Assembly: GCA_001898385.1 (NCBI GenBank)
Contig: MKTT01000055.1
Location: forward strand, 731-64,730
Source: Planctomycetales bacterium 71-10
GTDB lineage: Bacteria > Planctomycetota > Planctomycetia > Isosphaerales > Isosphaeraceae
Length of the DNA stretch: 64,000 bases
Reading direction: 5' to 3'
Translations under genes and position numbers: made by a program
The notes under the pieces: model-generated
The model's database searches: none
Seen by the model: only the letters and a program-made list of their open reading frames with translations
Told to the model about the DNA's origin: nothing
Shown here: piece after piece, positions 16,941 through 25,358 of the stretch
Position numbering within the stretch: position 1 is the stretch's first letter
Layout: each line of letters starts with the position of its first letter

Positions 16941-18452
16941 TTATTCCTCATTTGTGTTTTGTTCGACCGCATCACTTACTAGCGAGGATTGTAAATCCGA
17001 GTTAGCAGGAGGGTTTTCGTCATTAAGAATTACACCACTTTGATTTAATATGCCGGCCACCTTCAGATTGTCATTTTGTACTTTTACAATGCGGTCAATA
17101 GCCTGTTGATCGCTGTCTAACTTATAACGATTTCGCACAATATCCACGATTGATTGCACGCCGTTAGCAAGGTCCCACTGATCTTGTGTGTTGTCTTCGG
17201 GCGTTGTGATATCGGGTTCCCATTCGACTGTTAGATTTAATCCGCCAAGCCCGGCACTAGTCAGAGCATTGGATAAGGTTTTGTCCGCCAAAATATAACC
17301 ACCAACGGCACAAATGGCTTGGGCAAGATCGGTCTCATACAGCTTAAGCCCGGCCCGGCGACGATTAGTCATATCTCGGAGGGGTTTTTGTTCGGCGTAG
17401 ATGGCGGTTCCACTCAGACCATTATTTTCCATGTAAAAAATTGGACGCGGAACACCTGCCCCCTGCAAGAGTTTGTCAATTTCGGCGTCGACATAAGCCC
17501 TCAGTCCGTCTACATCAAATGGGGCACTAATAACGCCAAAGGTGGGAGTAATGTTTTCGCCCCGAAACTTCCCATCGGGCACCTTCATAATCTCGCCCAT
17601 GTAATCAGTTGGTTGCCATTCGGCGGTAACTCCTGTCACATATTTCTGAGGTAGACTATAATTTTTGAGTGCCAGGCCAATCCAATAACGTCGGGCATCG
17701 ATATTACGCTGACCGTCTGCAAGCCATTCCCCCTCTCCCCTGCTTACCATCCCCCCGAAAGGTAATGAGTGATGAAATAGTGCAAAGGGAATTCGGCCAA
17801 AGGGATTGATCGTGTCTTCCACCATCTCGGCGGATTGTTCATGGCGATTGGGATTCCAGTTTAGATAATTTTGAGCAACCGATTTTTTGCTGAGATAAAC
17901 TCTCCGAGCATTTGCCGACCACCATGTATAACGTAGACGTCCCCCCACTTGGTCAATTACAATCATGTGAGCAGGGGAATAGGCATCATCTTCGGCGGGC
18001 TTCAACACAAATTGGGTTGCGTCCAGCGAGTACAGGGCAATTGGCTTTAGACCTTCGCCGGGCAACACACCAACGGCAGACACCCCCAGCAAATCGGCTA
18101 GTTCAGCGGCGTTGTTTGTAAGTTCATTAATAATATTGTCTGTGTAGACTTCGCCCAAAAACCTATTGGTGATGTCGTCGTCCAGCACTTTACGGGATGG
18201 GGCCGGGTTGTACAGGAGACTATTCCTCAGATCAATAATTCGACGTGTCAACCCACTATTTTCGATCGGAAGATTATCCTTGTCGGCAATATTGCGAGGG
18301 ATGTTAGACCACTTATCACGATTGTATACGCTGAGGATGGCAGTATCCCGTTTGATGCGATCCCGGTCATGCGGTAGACCACTCATGATTTGCTTGTGGA
18401 TATCGTATTCTTGATCGGTCATTGATGGGGGCTTTGGCAGGTCATCATACAT
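16941..18452 (-). CDS. Portal protein
   Basis: A 503-residue protein immediately downstream of the large terminase gene. It has the mixed alpha/beta core of phage portals, with DEEP-type loops, INPFGRIPFALFHHSLPFGG and a C-terminal helical region DRIVKVQNDNLKVAGIL. The portal forms the dodecameric ring at the packaging vertex. Several dispersed motifs are carried in frame: NPPANS near the C terminus, SPAHM and MVSRGEGE. A normal AAGGAA ribosome binding site precedes ATG 18452. Confidence 0.85.
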   Translation of the reverse strand: MYDDLPKPPSMTDQEYDIHKQIMSGLPHDRDRIKRDTAILSVYNRDKWSNIPRNIADKDNLPIENSGLTRRIIDLRNSLLYNPAPSRKVLDDDITNRFLGEVYTDNIINELTNNAAELADLLGVSAVGVLPGEGLKPIALYSLDATQFVLKPAEDDAYSPAHMIVIDQVGGRLRYTWWSANARRVYLSKKSVAQNYLNWNPNRHEQSAEMVEDTINPFGRIPFALFHHSLPFGGMVSRGEGEWLADGQRNIDARRYWIGLALKNYSLPQKYVTGVTAEWQPTDYMGEIMKVPDGKFRGENITPTFGVISAPFDVDGLRAYVDAEIDKLLQGAGVPRPIFYMENNGLSGTAIYAEQKPLRDMTNRRRAGLKLYETDLAQAICAVGGYILADKTLSNALTSAGLGGLNLTVEWEPDITTPEDNTQDQWDLANGVQSIVDIVRNRYKLDSDQQAIDRIVKVQNDNLKVAGILNQSGVILNDENPPANSDLQSSLVSDAVEQNTNEE

Positions 18453-18464
18453 TTTTATAATTCC

Positions 18465-19958
18465 TTATCGAGCGGAAGACATGGCCTCGTAAGCAAAGCT
18501 CATACACAGACTGTCAATGTGATCGGGCGATTTGCCATGCAGTTTACGTTTGAGATCAGCCTTATCCTCAAGTGCGGCCTTACCATCTCCCCGGCTAATA
18601 GTCCTAATGGCGGTCATCTCTTTATATAGATCATCGTAAGCAGGGAGTGTTGGAGGAATGTGGAATGGTCGGTCAGGATTACCCATTGCTCGTGCCAGTG
18701 CATAGGCCGCAGACGATCGGGCGTTGGCCATACCCCTACCCCACTTGGCCGCACAATCCCCGCCGAAGAATGCGTAGGCGTTGGTAATGCCGATTGCCGA
18801 TAATGCCAAGCCGAGTTCAGTCCCCGTACTACCATTGCCATCGTAAATGATATTGCCGGTCGAAATATTGTGTTTGGCCACCAATTGCTGGATTCGCAGG
18901 GCGGTATTCTCAATCGTCATATGTTCTGAGATCATTTCCAGGATGCCGAACTTATCGCGGATTGTGATGACAGTCTTGGATTTCTCCAGGCCGACATCAA
19001 CGCTCATGATAATGTCTGTGTACGGTTCGCGTTCCCGATAATATTTTGCTTTTTCGGCGGCTTCCATTGACGTACTACGCGAGATGAGATCGGGCGTAAA
19101 CAGATACTCAAAATCATCGGATGGCCACTCAGCCAAAATGCGGGCACGGTATTCGGGCGAATGCTCACCATAGTTCCGGCGGAAATCCTCTATCAGTGAT
19201 TTGGAGGCTAGACCCCAAGGTGATAATGAGTAGTTGGCGTGTGGACTGTCAAACGCGGATACACGGATACTGGCAATTGACAATTCGGGATCACCTGTAT
19301 AGTTTAGACCGGCCAAGTATCTGTTATAAGCCTCACACGATTTCGTCAGAGGATTACAAAGGTGGATGAGTTTGGTGGCGTTCAGACTGTCTAGTGCATC
19401 CCAATAACGCTTGTCAAGGCCGGTAGACTCCTCGGTAATGACTAGGTTTTGCGGGCGTCGAATTCCCTGCAACCGCTCAATTTTATCGGATGACTTGCAA
19501 ATTATAATACTGCCATTGGGAAATGTGATGATGGGGTCACCGTACCCGCCCCGCCGTTCCTTGGCATTAATGTTGATCGCTGGTTTACGCCATTGCTCAT
19601 TGGGTAAATAAGATCCGTTGCACGCTGCAAGACAAGTTGCCCACACGCCATTGAGTACGAGAGAGTGGGATGGACCATACACTGTGATTTGACTACCAGG
19701 CCGAGTAATCGCCCACCATGGCATAATAAACCCACCAATTCCCCAAGACTTGCCCATTGCGTTTGCGGTCACAAGATTGGTCACACGATTATTGACGATG
19801 ACATCTAACCACTCACGCTGACCTTGTACGTTGTTTTCGACACCTGACCATGGTTCCGGGCCCCGCATGATTACCCGATTAAAAAGGTATGGATCGTCAT
19901 AGCATTCGGTGGCAATAAATTTAGCGATATCGCGTTTTGCTTGATCAAGGATTGTCAT
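18465..19958 (-). CDS. Terminase large subunit
   Basis: A 497-residue packaging ATPase-nuclease. The Walker A variant TANAMGKSWG is at about residues 64-73, Walker B with catalytic acid is LVITEES, and the coupling region is HLCNPLTK. The C-terminal RNase H-like nuclease domain starts with IIMSVDVGLEKSKTVI. Length and order fit terL. It overlaps the small subunit gene by 14 bp. One dispersed motif is read as TLPAYDD. Confidence 0.92.
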   Translation of the reverse strand: MTILDQAKRDIAKFIATECYDDPYLFNRVIMRGPEPWSGVENNVQGQREWLDVIVNNRVTNLVTANAMGKSWGIGGFIMPWWAITRPGSQITVYGPSHSLVLNGVWATCLAACNGSYLPNEQWRKPAININAKERRGGYGDPIITFPNGSIIICKSSDKIERLQGIRRPQNLVITEESTGLDKRYWDALDSLNATKLIHLCNPLTKSCEAYNRYLAGLNYTGDPELSIASIRVSAFDSPHANYSLSPWGLASKSLIEDFRRNYGEHSPEYRARILAEWPSDDFEYLFTPDLISRSTSMEAAEKAKYYREREPYTDIIMSVDVGLEKSKTVITIRDKFGILEMISEHMTIENTALRIQQLVAKHNISTGNIIYDGNGSTGTELGLALSAIGITNAYAFFGGDCAAKWGRGMANARSSAAYALARAMGNPDRPFHIPPTLPAYDDLYKEMTAIRTISRGDGKAALEDKADLKRKLHGKSPDHIDSLCMSFAYEAMSSAR

Positions 19959-20250
19959 TTTTTAGTTCTCGGGCCAGGGTCAAAATATCGTCGGTAGAGT
20001 TTTCGCCCAGCTTTGCCTTTTCAATGTCGAGTTTGTCACGAGCAATATCAATTTGTTCGGCGGCGAGAATTGTACGAGCGGCGGCGATTACAGCCCGATC
20101 TTTTGTGTTGGGGTCAAGGGCGGTGTTGACGATCTTAGCCAGCAACTTCGCACGATTTTCATCTGACATATTATATCGATTACGGATTGCCTTACCCGCC
20201 TCGTTAATGTCAGAAATTTTGGGGTTGTCCAACCACTCGAATTCGGCCAT
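19945..20250 (-). CDS. Putative terminase small subunit (101 aa)
   Basis: Begins MAEFEWLDNPKISDINEAGK and is almost entirely helical, with a charged coiled coil (ILAAEQIDIARDKLDIEKAK) suited to forming the DNA-recognition ring. The gene overlaps terL and is directly upstream of it, the usual order. No classical helix-turn-helix is obvious, so the call rests on position and helix content. ATG 20250 is preceded by GAGGAT. Confidence 0.6.
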   Translation of the reverse strand: MAEFEWLDNPKISDINEAGKAIRNRYNMSDENRAKLLAKIVNTALDPNTKDRAVIAAARTILAAEQIDIARDKLDIEKAKLGENSTDDILTLARELKNDNP

Positions 20251-20252
20251 TT

Positions 20253-20636
20253 TCAATCCTCGGACTTGGGATTATAAGCAGGGAGGGTGATATCGCTAAG
20301 ACGGTTGGCCCAATTATCTAGTTTCGCGGTCAACTCTGTAATACGCTGGTCTAAAGTGTCAACCTTGGTCGTGAGATCGGCGACGTTGGCCTTAACGATA
20401 TCCTCAACATTTGTTTTTACGATAGCGTTGGCTTTAGTGTCGAGATCAATATTAATTGTACGCCAGTCGATGTAAATTGGCTTGACAACACGCGACCACA
20501 CAAGAGAGATAACGGTAATTGCGGTGCCGACGACGACCAAAACCGCCCCACTGTCAATATTATCCATGGCCGCGACTATCCACCCCCCGCCCACAAACGC
20601 AAGACTTGCAGAATCAGAGATGTTTTGTGATGACAT
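20253..20636 (-). CDS. Membrane protein with coiled coil, possible holin-like (127 aa)
   Basis: One clear membrane segment (SGAVLVVVGTAITVISLVW) is followed by a basic turn and a long coiled coil (VDTLDQRITELTAKLDNWAN). It could be a holin, a spanin-like or a membrane-anchored accessory. The upstream partner is a 38-residue membrane protein coupled by TAATG. It sits just before terminase, a common place for lysis genes. The C terminus carries the dispersed motif as TLPAYN. There is no endolysin next to it. Confidence 0.5.
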   Translation of the reverse strand: MSSQNISDSASLAFVGGGWIVAAMDNIDSGAVLVVVGTAITVISLVWSRVVKPIYIDWRTINIDLDTKANAIVKTNVEDIVKANVADLTTKVDTLDQRITELTAKLDNWANRLSDITLPAYNPKSED

Positions 20637-20752
20637 TATCGAGTCCTCATAAGGTATTGTTTGCGGGCCTCAGCGGTCATGCGGGCAAAATATACCCTGC
20701 TAATAATCAAGATGGCAATCAGGATTGTGATATGGGCGACGTGACCGTACAT
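20636..20752 (-). CDS. 38-residue membrane microprotein
   Basis: Starts at ATG 20752 and ends at TAA 20636, overlapping the methyltransferase stop (TAATG) on one side and the next start (TAATG) on the other, so translation is coupled across all three. The sequence MYGHVAHITILIAILIISR followed by a basic amphipathic tail (VYFARMTAEARKQYLMRTR) has one transmembrane helix with the positive charges after it. The size and place suit a small holin or antiholin. A degenerate dispersed motif lies inside. Confidence 0.6.
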   Translation of the reverse strand: MYGHVAHITILIAILIISRVYFARMTAEARKQYLMRTR

Positions 20753-21465
20753 TAGGCAGATTCCAATTGCTTGCAAAAATTATTATCCATTAACTGATTT
20801 ACACCTAATCGACTGCGACTAACGTCCACACAACCCTCATCAATATCCCCTGCTAAATAATTTCGCCCGGTCTCAACACACGCCAGCGGTACACTACCCG
20901 ACCCGCAAAATGGATCAACTACCAAGTCCCCTGCCCTACTGCTCGACTGGATGAACGGCAAATGCCAGGAAATCGGCTTTTCACAAGAATGATGGCGATG
21001 TTTACGACTATATATGACCGGCACATCAATGACATCTGGCAGACGTTTGTAAGCAGGAGGGGTTTTGTTGAGGAGATGTCGGCCCTTCACGGCAAATAAT
21101 ACAAGTTCATGTTTTGGTGAATATCCGCCTTTGATATCGCCCATACCGTGATTTGACTTGCGTAGCACAACCATGTTTTTGACGGCAAAACCCACGTCCT
21201 CAACCGCATTTTTGAGATCGCCGAACGTCCTCCAATGACTGTAAATATAGATAGCCGATCCTGACTTGAGCACTCTATAGGCATGGGCCAACCAATCAAC
21301 GGGCAATTGTTTATCACCGGCGATTTGGTCAAAGTATGTATTGCGATTACTCTTCCAATTAACACCAAATGGAGGATCACATAATATCATATCAACAGAT
21401 TCATCCGGCAGTTTACCCAACAATTCGTTTGCTTCCATGCAATATACTTGGTTATATTCAAGCAT
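20752..21465 (-). CDS. DNA methyltransferase (N6-adenine/N4-cytosine, beta class)
   Basis: ATG 21465 follows GAGGTGG and overlaps the previous stop; upstream codons in frame are antisense to the HNH gene. In the 237-residue product the catalytic motif IV CDPPFG is near residue 38 and the AdoMet-binding motif I DPFCGSGSV is near the C terminus, so motif IV precedes motif I as in the beta class. It may protect phage DNA or regulate. No cognate restriction gene is adjacent. Dispersed motifs are read as TPPAYK and YLAGDID. Confidence 0.88.
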   Translation of the reverse strand: MLEYNQVYCMEANELLGKLPDESVDMILCDPPFGVNWKSNRNTYFDQIAGDKQLPVDWLAHAYRVLKSGSAIYIYSHWRTFGDLKNAVEDVGFAVKNMVVLRKSNHGMGDIKGGYSPKHELVLFAVKGRHLLNKTPPAYKRLPDVIDVPVIYSRKHRHHSCEKPISWHLPFIQSSSRAGDLVVDPFCGSGSVPLACVETGRNYLAGDIDEGCVDVSRSRLGVNQLMDNNFCKQLESA

Positions 21466-22102
21466 TGTGCCACCTCTTAGTTTTACGAAATGGGGTTTCG
21501 ATTGCCTCCTCAACGGTAAATCCTTTACGACGAATGCGTTCCCAAATTTGCTTATATGGCAGTTCAAGCAATTCACACAGTTCTGCCAGTGCCCAACAGA
21601 CACCTTTATATTCGACACGAAAGGTACATCGGCGATTATTAACGTTTTCCCGCAATGTCACCCACCGCGTATTTCCTGGGGTGTAGTTGGCGTTTACATC
21701 AATTCTATCAATCTGGTGATTCGACGTAGGTGCCCTGCCGACATCGGCCAAAAACTGCGTGTAGTCATTAATCCATTCTGCACACATGGCTATACCTCTT
21801 CCGCCGTAGTTCGGATAGTCTTTGACATTGGGATTGTAGCAACGTCTCTTTATACTAGACCATGCTCGATACTCTTTCGTTTCATTACCCGTCGAATCAC
21901 CATGTACCCGCTTTGATATCCTAATAGCTTCTCGTGCTAGGCAACCGCAAGACCGCGATTTCCCCGAAACCATGTTATAAATATTAACCTCTCGCTTTAC
22001 ATCCGAACACTCGCATCGACAGACCACATAGCGTTTGCGATTTGTGTTTACGTCAACGATTTCCCAACGACCAAACTTGTCACCAATATTAACTTCCAAC
22101 AT
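21458..22102 (-). CDS. HNH/AP2-like homing-type endonuclease, copy 1 (214 aa)
   Basis: An N-terminal zinc-ribbon-like unit (CRCECS ... SGKSRSCGCLA) is followed by the core YRAWSSIKRRCYN, NYGGRGIAMCAEW and a terminal helix-turn-helix-like part (LAELCELLELPYKQIWERIR). This is the layout of widespread phage HNH-AP2 proteins that act as free-standing homing endonucleases. The catalytic histidine cannot be fixed by eye. A paralogue with the same domain order is at 29228-29899. No dispersed motif was seen in either frame of this gene. Confidence 0.7.
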   Translation of the reverse strand: MLEVNIGDKFGRWEIVDVNTNRKRYVVCRCECSDVKREVNIYNMVSGKSRSCGCLAREAIRISKRVHGDSTGNETKEYRAWSSIKRRCYNPNVKDYPNYGGRGIAMCAEWINDYTQFLADVGRAPTSNHQIDRIDVNANYTPGNTRWVTLRENVNNRRCTFRVEYKGVCWALAELCELLELPYKQIWERIRRKGFTVEEAIETPFRKTKRWHNA

Positions 22103-22616
22103 TTAACAGATCGCTTTCCATGTTTAATACATTAGCAGGGGGTGTTGGTTGATAATGTCTCGCGGCACATCTCAGTAATCCCAAAGTCCATCCAGCCCCG
22201 TTAAACCCAGCAAAATGCCAACGTGTTAGTGGGTATTCGTGTTGATATTCTAATATTTGACGTAAGACCAGGGGCCCATCAACCTTAATTCGGCTTTGCA
22301 CACTAGCGGGCAACCATCTTGGATAATCGGCCAAATATTCAATATCGGCGTCAATCACGACATGGCTTTCTTTGAGCAGTTGCATTCTTTCGAGTTCAGC
22401 CCTAAATCTTTTTTCAAAAATACATGAGCAGATATCACCGGGGGCCTTTCTCTCCACGCAAATAATATTCTCGTATCCAGGCATTGTATAATCGCCGGTT
22501 TCCAATTTGACGACGTCCACTCTTTCGACGACCCCGCGATATATGTAAGGCTTATAATCGTATGGGGTTTTTTCTCGTTGATCCGCGAGTATAATAATTG
22601 ATTTGTCTTTAGCCAT
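22089..22616 (-). CDS. ERCC4 (XPF-type) nuclease domain protein (175 aa)
   Basis: The signature residues are visible in order: ADQREKTP near residue 11, LETGDY near 38, and VERKAPGD near 54, the ERKxxxD catalytic centre of XPF/ERCC4 nucleases. Phage members of this type cut branched DNA in recombination or replication. It overlaps the HNH gene. The dispersed motif at 22620 gives its ribosome binding site, and another copy is read as TPPANV near the C terminus. Confidence 0.85.
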   Translation of the reverse strand: MAKDKSIIILADQREKTPYDYKPYIYRGVVERVDVVKLETGDYTMPGYENIICVERKAPGDICSCIFEKRFRAELERMQLLKESHVVIDADIEYLADYPRWLPASVQSRIKVDGPLVLRQILEYQHEYPLTRWHFAGFNGAGWTLGLLRCAARHYQPTPPANVLNMESDLLNVGS

Positions 22617-22628
22617 GCCATCCCCTGC

Positions 22629-23264
22629 TTATAATTGGTCTTTGTACATCTCCTGAGCAAGTACAACCCATTTTTTAAATTCCACGGTCGTTAATCCTAA
22701 TTCGCGGCGTATTTCCAGGTCTTTTTTCCCGTCCATTCGCTTTTCGACAATCTTACGGGCGATTTCGGGCAACGTGCTTAAAAATTGGGCACTGTCAATT
22801 TGTTGGGCGGTATAATCCCACACCGACAAAGCCTCATAATCTGGACTGTTAATCGAGGCCGGCGAATAGGTAGCCATTTTCCGACGGTTATTTTCTCGCC
22901 AGCACAAAAACGCTTTACACGGATTAGCAGGAGGGTTTGTTCGATCACAACACTTACAGGGCTTTTCATGACGGTAATATTTAGATCGTTTGAGATTTGT
23001 TAGTCGGCGGATTAAATGCCGGGCCAAAAATGGTTGCAGTGGGCGATTTACGTCATACTTGTCACCGGCGGTTAACACCTTGACGGCCTCAGCGTAGCCC
23101 TCTTGATAAATGTCTGCTGGGGTTTGATATCCAAACGCAAATCTCTTAACAAACTTACGGCAAATTTCGCCCACCAAATGCTCAACCTCAACCTTGGCCT
23201 CATCCGGCGTGAGATTCCGCACTTCACCATATTGTTTGCAAAATTCATCCCAACTAATCGCCAT
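22629..23264 (-). CDS. Sigma-70 region 2-like protein, candidate late regulator (211 aa)
   Basis: Residues about 45-100 read TPADIYQEGYAEAVKVL then RPLQPFLARHLIRRLTNLKR, the core-binding and -10-recognition helices of sigma region 2 as seen in phage sigma-like proteins. A cysteine pair follows (CKCCDRTNPPANPC, carrying the dispersed motif). The C terminus (KDLEIRRELGLTTVEFKKWV) is helix-turn-helix-like, as region 4. As first gene of the late operon it may direct polymerase to phage promoters. Binding specificity is unknown. Confidence 0.7.
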   Translation of the reverse strand: MAISWDEFCKQYGEVRNLTPDEAKVEVEHLVGEICRKFVKRFAFGYQTPADIYQEGYAEAVKVLTAGDKYDVNRPLQPFLARHLIRRLTNLKRSKYYRHEKPCKCCDRTNPPANPCKAFLCWRENNRRKMATYSPASINSPDYEALSVWDYTAQQIDSAQFLSTLPEIARKIVEKRMDGKKDLEIRRELGLTTVEFKKWVVLAQEMYKDQL

Positions 23265-23434
23265 TTCAACGCCTTATAAAACCATGATTGATATTCCTTA
23301 TAATAAATTATGCCCCCGGCCCAGCAGTGCATGCACAATCCGGGCTTCCCATTAAAATTTTTGTTGTCACAACTACGCGAATCGACAATATTATCTGTGT
23401 GCGTACTACCACCCCAACCCACGAGGGCCCCACA
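23265..23434. promoter_or_regulatory. Divergent intergenic region of the late operon
   Basis: 170 bp between the sigma-like gene (leftward) and a rightward small gene. It must hold the start signals of the late operon. AT-rich patches resembling -10 boxes (TATAAT at about 23299) occur, but no -35 box at the right spacing is convincing. Phage-specific promoters read by the sigma-like protein would not be recognisable by eye. Confidence 0.35.
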
Positions 23435-23719
23435 ATGACCACCGATCAGTATGTCAGCCAACTGCAAGCCGAGATGATCCGCCAAGGCAACGGCGACGAC
23501 ATCCACGCAATCATCAAGGCTACTGAGACCGTCAACGCGAGACTGGCCGAGCAACGCCACCGGATGGCCCAACAATGGGAGGACTACATCGAGGGCCGTC
23601 TAACTCGGGAGGATGTCTTGCGGCTCGGATGGACTGAGCAAGAGGTGGATGAGGTGGACGCGGAGCAGGCTCATATCGCGAGGGAGAGGATGTTGAGCAG
23701 GGAGGGGGTTGGTCTGTAA
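23435..23719 (+). CDS. Small charged hypothetical protein (94 aa)
   Basis: ATG 23435 follows GAGGG by about nine bases. The helical, acidic product (MTTDQYVSQLQAEMIRQGNG...) ends in MLSREGVGL, where the dispersed motif is read in the sense frame. It is the only rightward gene between the late operon and the DGQHR gene, and its GC content is higher than that of its neighbours. No function is recognised. Confidence 0.55.
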   Translation: MTTDQYVSQLQAEMIRQGNGDDIHAIIKATETVNARLAEQRHRMAQQWEDYIEGRLTREDVLRLGWTEQEVDEVDAEQAHIARERMLSREGVGL

Positions 23720-23741
23720 GAGGGAGTGCGTTAGCACGATC

Positions 23742-23782
23742 AAAAAATAGAGGCCGGGGAAGCATCATGCCTCCTCGGCCTC
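23742..23782 (-). terminator. Rho-independent terminator for the DGQHR gene
   Basis: On the minus strand an imperfect hairpin with GAGGCCG/CGGCCTC ends (23750-23782) is followed by a run of six T residues (23747-23742). It lies 35 bp beyond the stop of the leftward DGQHR gene. Confidence 0.7.
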
Positions 23783-23816
23783 GTGTCGTTTCGGGGGTGT
23801 CTGGCGAGCGTAGACG

Positions 23817-25208
23817 TTAAGCGGGCGTCTGACTGGCAATGCGTGCCTCAGCAGCTTCCCGGGCTTCCAGTGCTGGGGACTTAGCAGGAGGGGTTTCCTC
23901 GGCCTTTGGCTTGCGACCACGCTTCCCCATCGGCTTACCCTTCAGTGTTAGCCCCAACGCCTTCAACCTGGCCTTCTCGGCTTCACGCTTCTCGGACTTG
24001 TACTCCTTGCCCTTCAAATCGAACGTGGATGGGCTCAGGACGTCGAGTAGATCGGTCGGGATGTCGTCGTGTTTGTCGCCGCGATAACCCTTGTAATAGA
24101 GCTTGGCGAACTCTCCGGCGTGATGTCTGAGATCAGGGGCCGACCCGCCGTCAAACTGCACTTCCGCCCACAACATATCCACACATTCACACATCTTCTT
24201 AAGGTCGTTCTCAGCCGGGGCATCTAGATCGGCCTTGGCAGTCGACCACGCCAGCATATTAAGTACGGCGATGAGCAGGGAGGTTCCTCCGCGATTGCCA
24301 TCCTTACTCAGTGGAGTTAGCAACCGAATATCATTCTTGCCGTCAGACATGAAAGCCAGTCGGGTAGTGGTCTCATTTGGAATTTCAGAATCAGCCGGCT
24401 TCAAGTTCTTCTCAAGATAGTTCCAACCAACCATATATACGTCATACAACCACTTCGCGGACTTGCCCTTATCCTTGGCGATCTTCGCACCACCGTAGAC
24501 AGTCGTCGCGAGGGTTGAGGCCCCGGGCGAAATCAGTGACGAGTATTGCATTTTCTTCTTTTCGTTGGAGGTATAGGCCACCCCATTGGGCATAAATGAG
24601 GTTTTCGTCAACGCCAACTTACTGATGACATCGGTCGCCAGCGTGATCAGTTCCATCTTGTCGGCATCGGTGATCAGACCTTCCTTGACTTCGATCGAGC
24701 GTAAAAGGTTCCTCGCCACCGGGTTAGATTTTTGGAGATTGAGGAAGTCCTCCGCGAGACGAGAGTGATCGAGCGTGATTAGCAGGGGGATGGTGGTGTC
24801 GGTCCACTTATCCTGATCCTCGGCGAACAACTTGGCCAAAGCCCAGGAACGATGCTGTCCGTCGATTTGGTTCAGCGGCGTATCGCGAGTCACTCCCAAA
24901 ATCTCGACGTGATCACCCTTACGATTAACCGTGTGCTTATCGGAGATCGAGGCAGAGAATGCGGCGGGAGTGTAATGGCCACCACGCATAGCGGCGACTA
25001 GCTTACCGGCTTTATCCTCGTTCAACTCCCTTTGCCACCCCTTGCCAGTCTGCGGGTTGTACGCTTCCGCCTTTAGGATATCTCGGGCCTGCACGTACTC
25101 TAGATCGACCAAGACATACTCACGACCACCGATCTTGCCGACCTTGCCCTTAAGCACGACGCCGGACGACGCCTCACCACTCCCCTGCTTAGACGTAGAC
25201 TTGGCCAT
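23817..25208 (-). CDS. DGQHR-domain protein (463 aa)
   Basis: ATG 25208 has GGAGT nine bases upstream. The centre contains LNQIDGQHRSWALAKLF (about residue 115), the DGQHR motif found in DndB-type repressors and related phage or island proteins with a ParB/sulfiredoxin-like fold. The rest is mostly helical, ending in a Lys/Arg-rich linker (GKRGRKPKAEETPPAKSPAL). Family members near DNA phosphorothioation genes act as regulators, but no dnd genes are here. It has its own consensus promoter and terminator and a more GC-rich composition, suggesting an autonomous, perhaps acquired, unit. Confidence 0.8.
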   Translation of the reverse strand: MAKSTSKQGSGEASSGVVLKGKVGKIGGREYVLVDLEYVQARDILKAEAYNPQTGKGWQRELNEDKAGKLVAAMRGGHYTPAAFSASISDKHTVNRKGDHVEILGVTRDTPLNQIDGQHRSWALAKLFAEDQDKWTDTTIPLLITLDHSRLAEDFLNLQKSNPVARNLLRSIEVKEGLITDADKMELITLATDVISKLALTKTSFMPNGVAYTSNEKKKMQYSSLISPGASTLATTVYGGAKIAKDKGKSAKWLYDVYMVGWNYLEKNLKPADSEIPNETTTRLAFMSDGKNDIRLLTPLSKDGNRGGTSLLIAVLNMLAWSTAKADLDAPAENDLKKMCECVDMLWAEVQFDGGSAPDLRHHAGEFAKLYYKGYRGDKHDDIPTDLLDVLSPSTFDLKGKEYKSEKREAEKARLKALGLTLKGKPMGKRGRKPKAEETPPAKSPALEAREAAEARIASQTPA

Positions 25209-25265
25209 GATCAGAGACTCCAGTAGATGGTGGATCGGGGACGGAATTCGCCCCACTCAACCAGA

Positions 25266-25293
25266 AGTATAGGGCGGGTGTCCGAGGAGTCAA
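25266..25293 (-). promoter_or_regulatory. Sigma-70-type promoter of the DGQHR gene
   Basis: On the minus strand TTGACT (25293-25288), a 16 bp spacer and TATACT (25271-25266). The start codon follows about 50 bases beyond the predicted transcription start. The match is good enough for expression by the host polymerase in the lysogen. Confidence 0.65.
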
Positions 25294-25316
25294 CAACATT
25301 TTGTCTGCGACGGCAA

Positions 25317-25341
25317 AGAAAAACCCGACACTGGGCCGGGT
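25317..25341 (-). terminator. Rho-independent terminator of the 25359-25913 gene
   Basis: On the minus strand ACCCG, a nine-base loop region and CGGGT are followed by TTTTTCT. It lies just downstream of the leftward gene, with one copy of the dispersed motif (25343-25359) between stop codon and hairpin. Confidence 0.6.
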
Positions 25342-25358
25342 GATTAGCAGGAGGGGTT

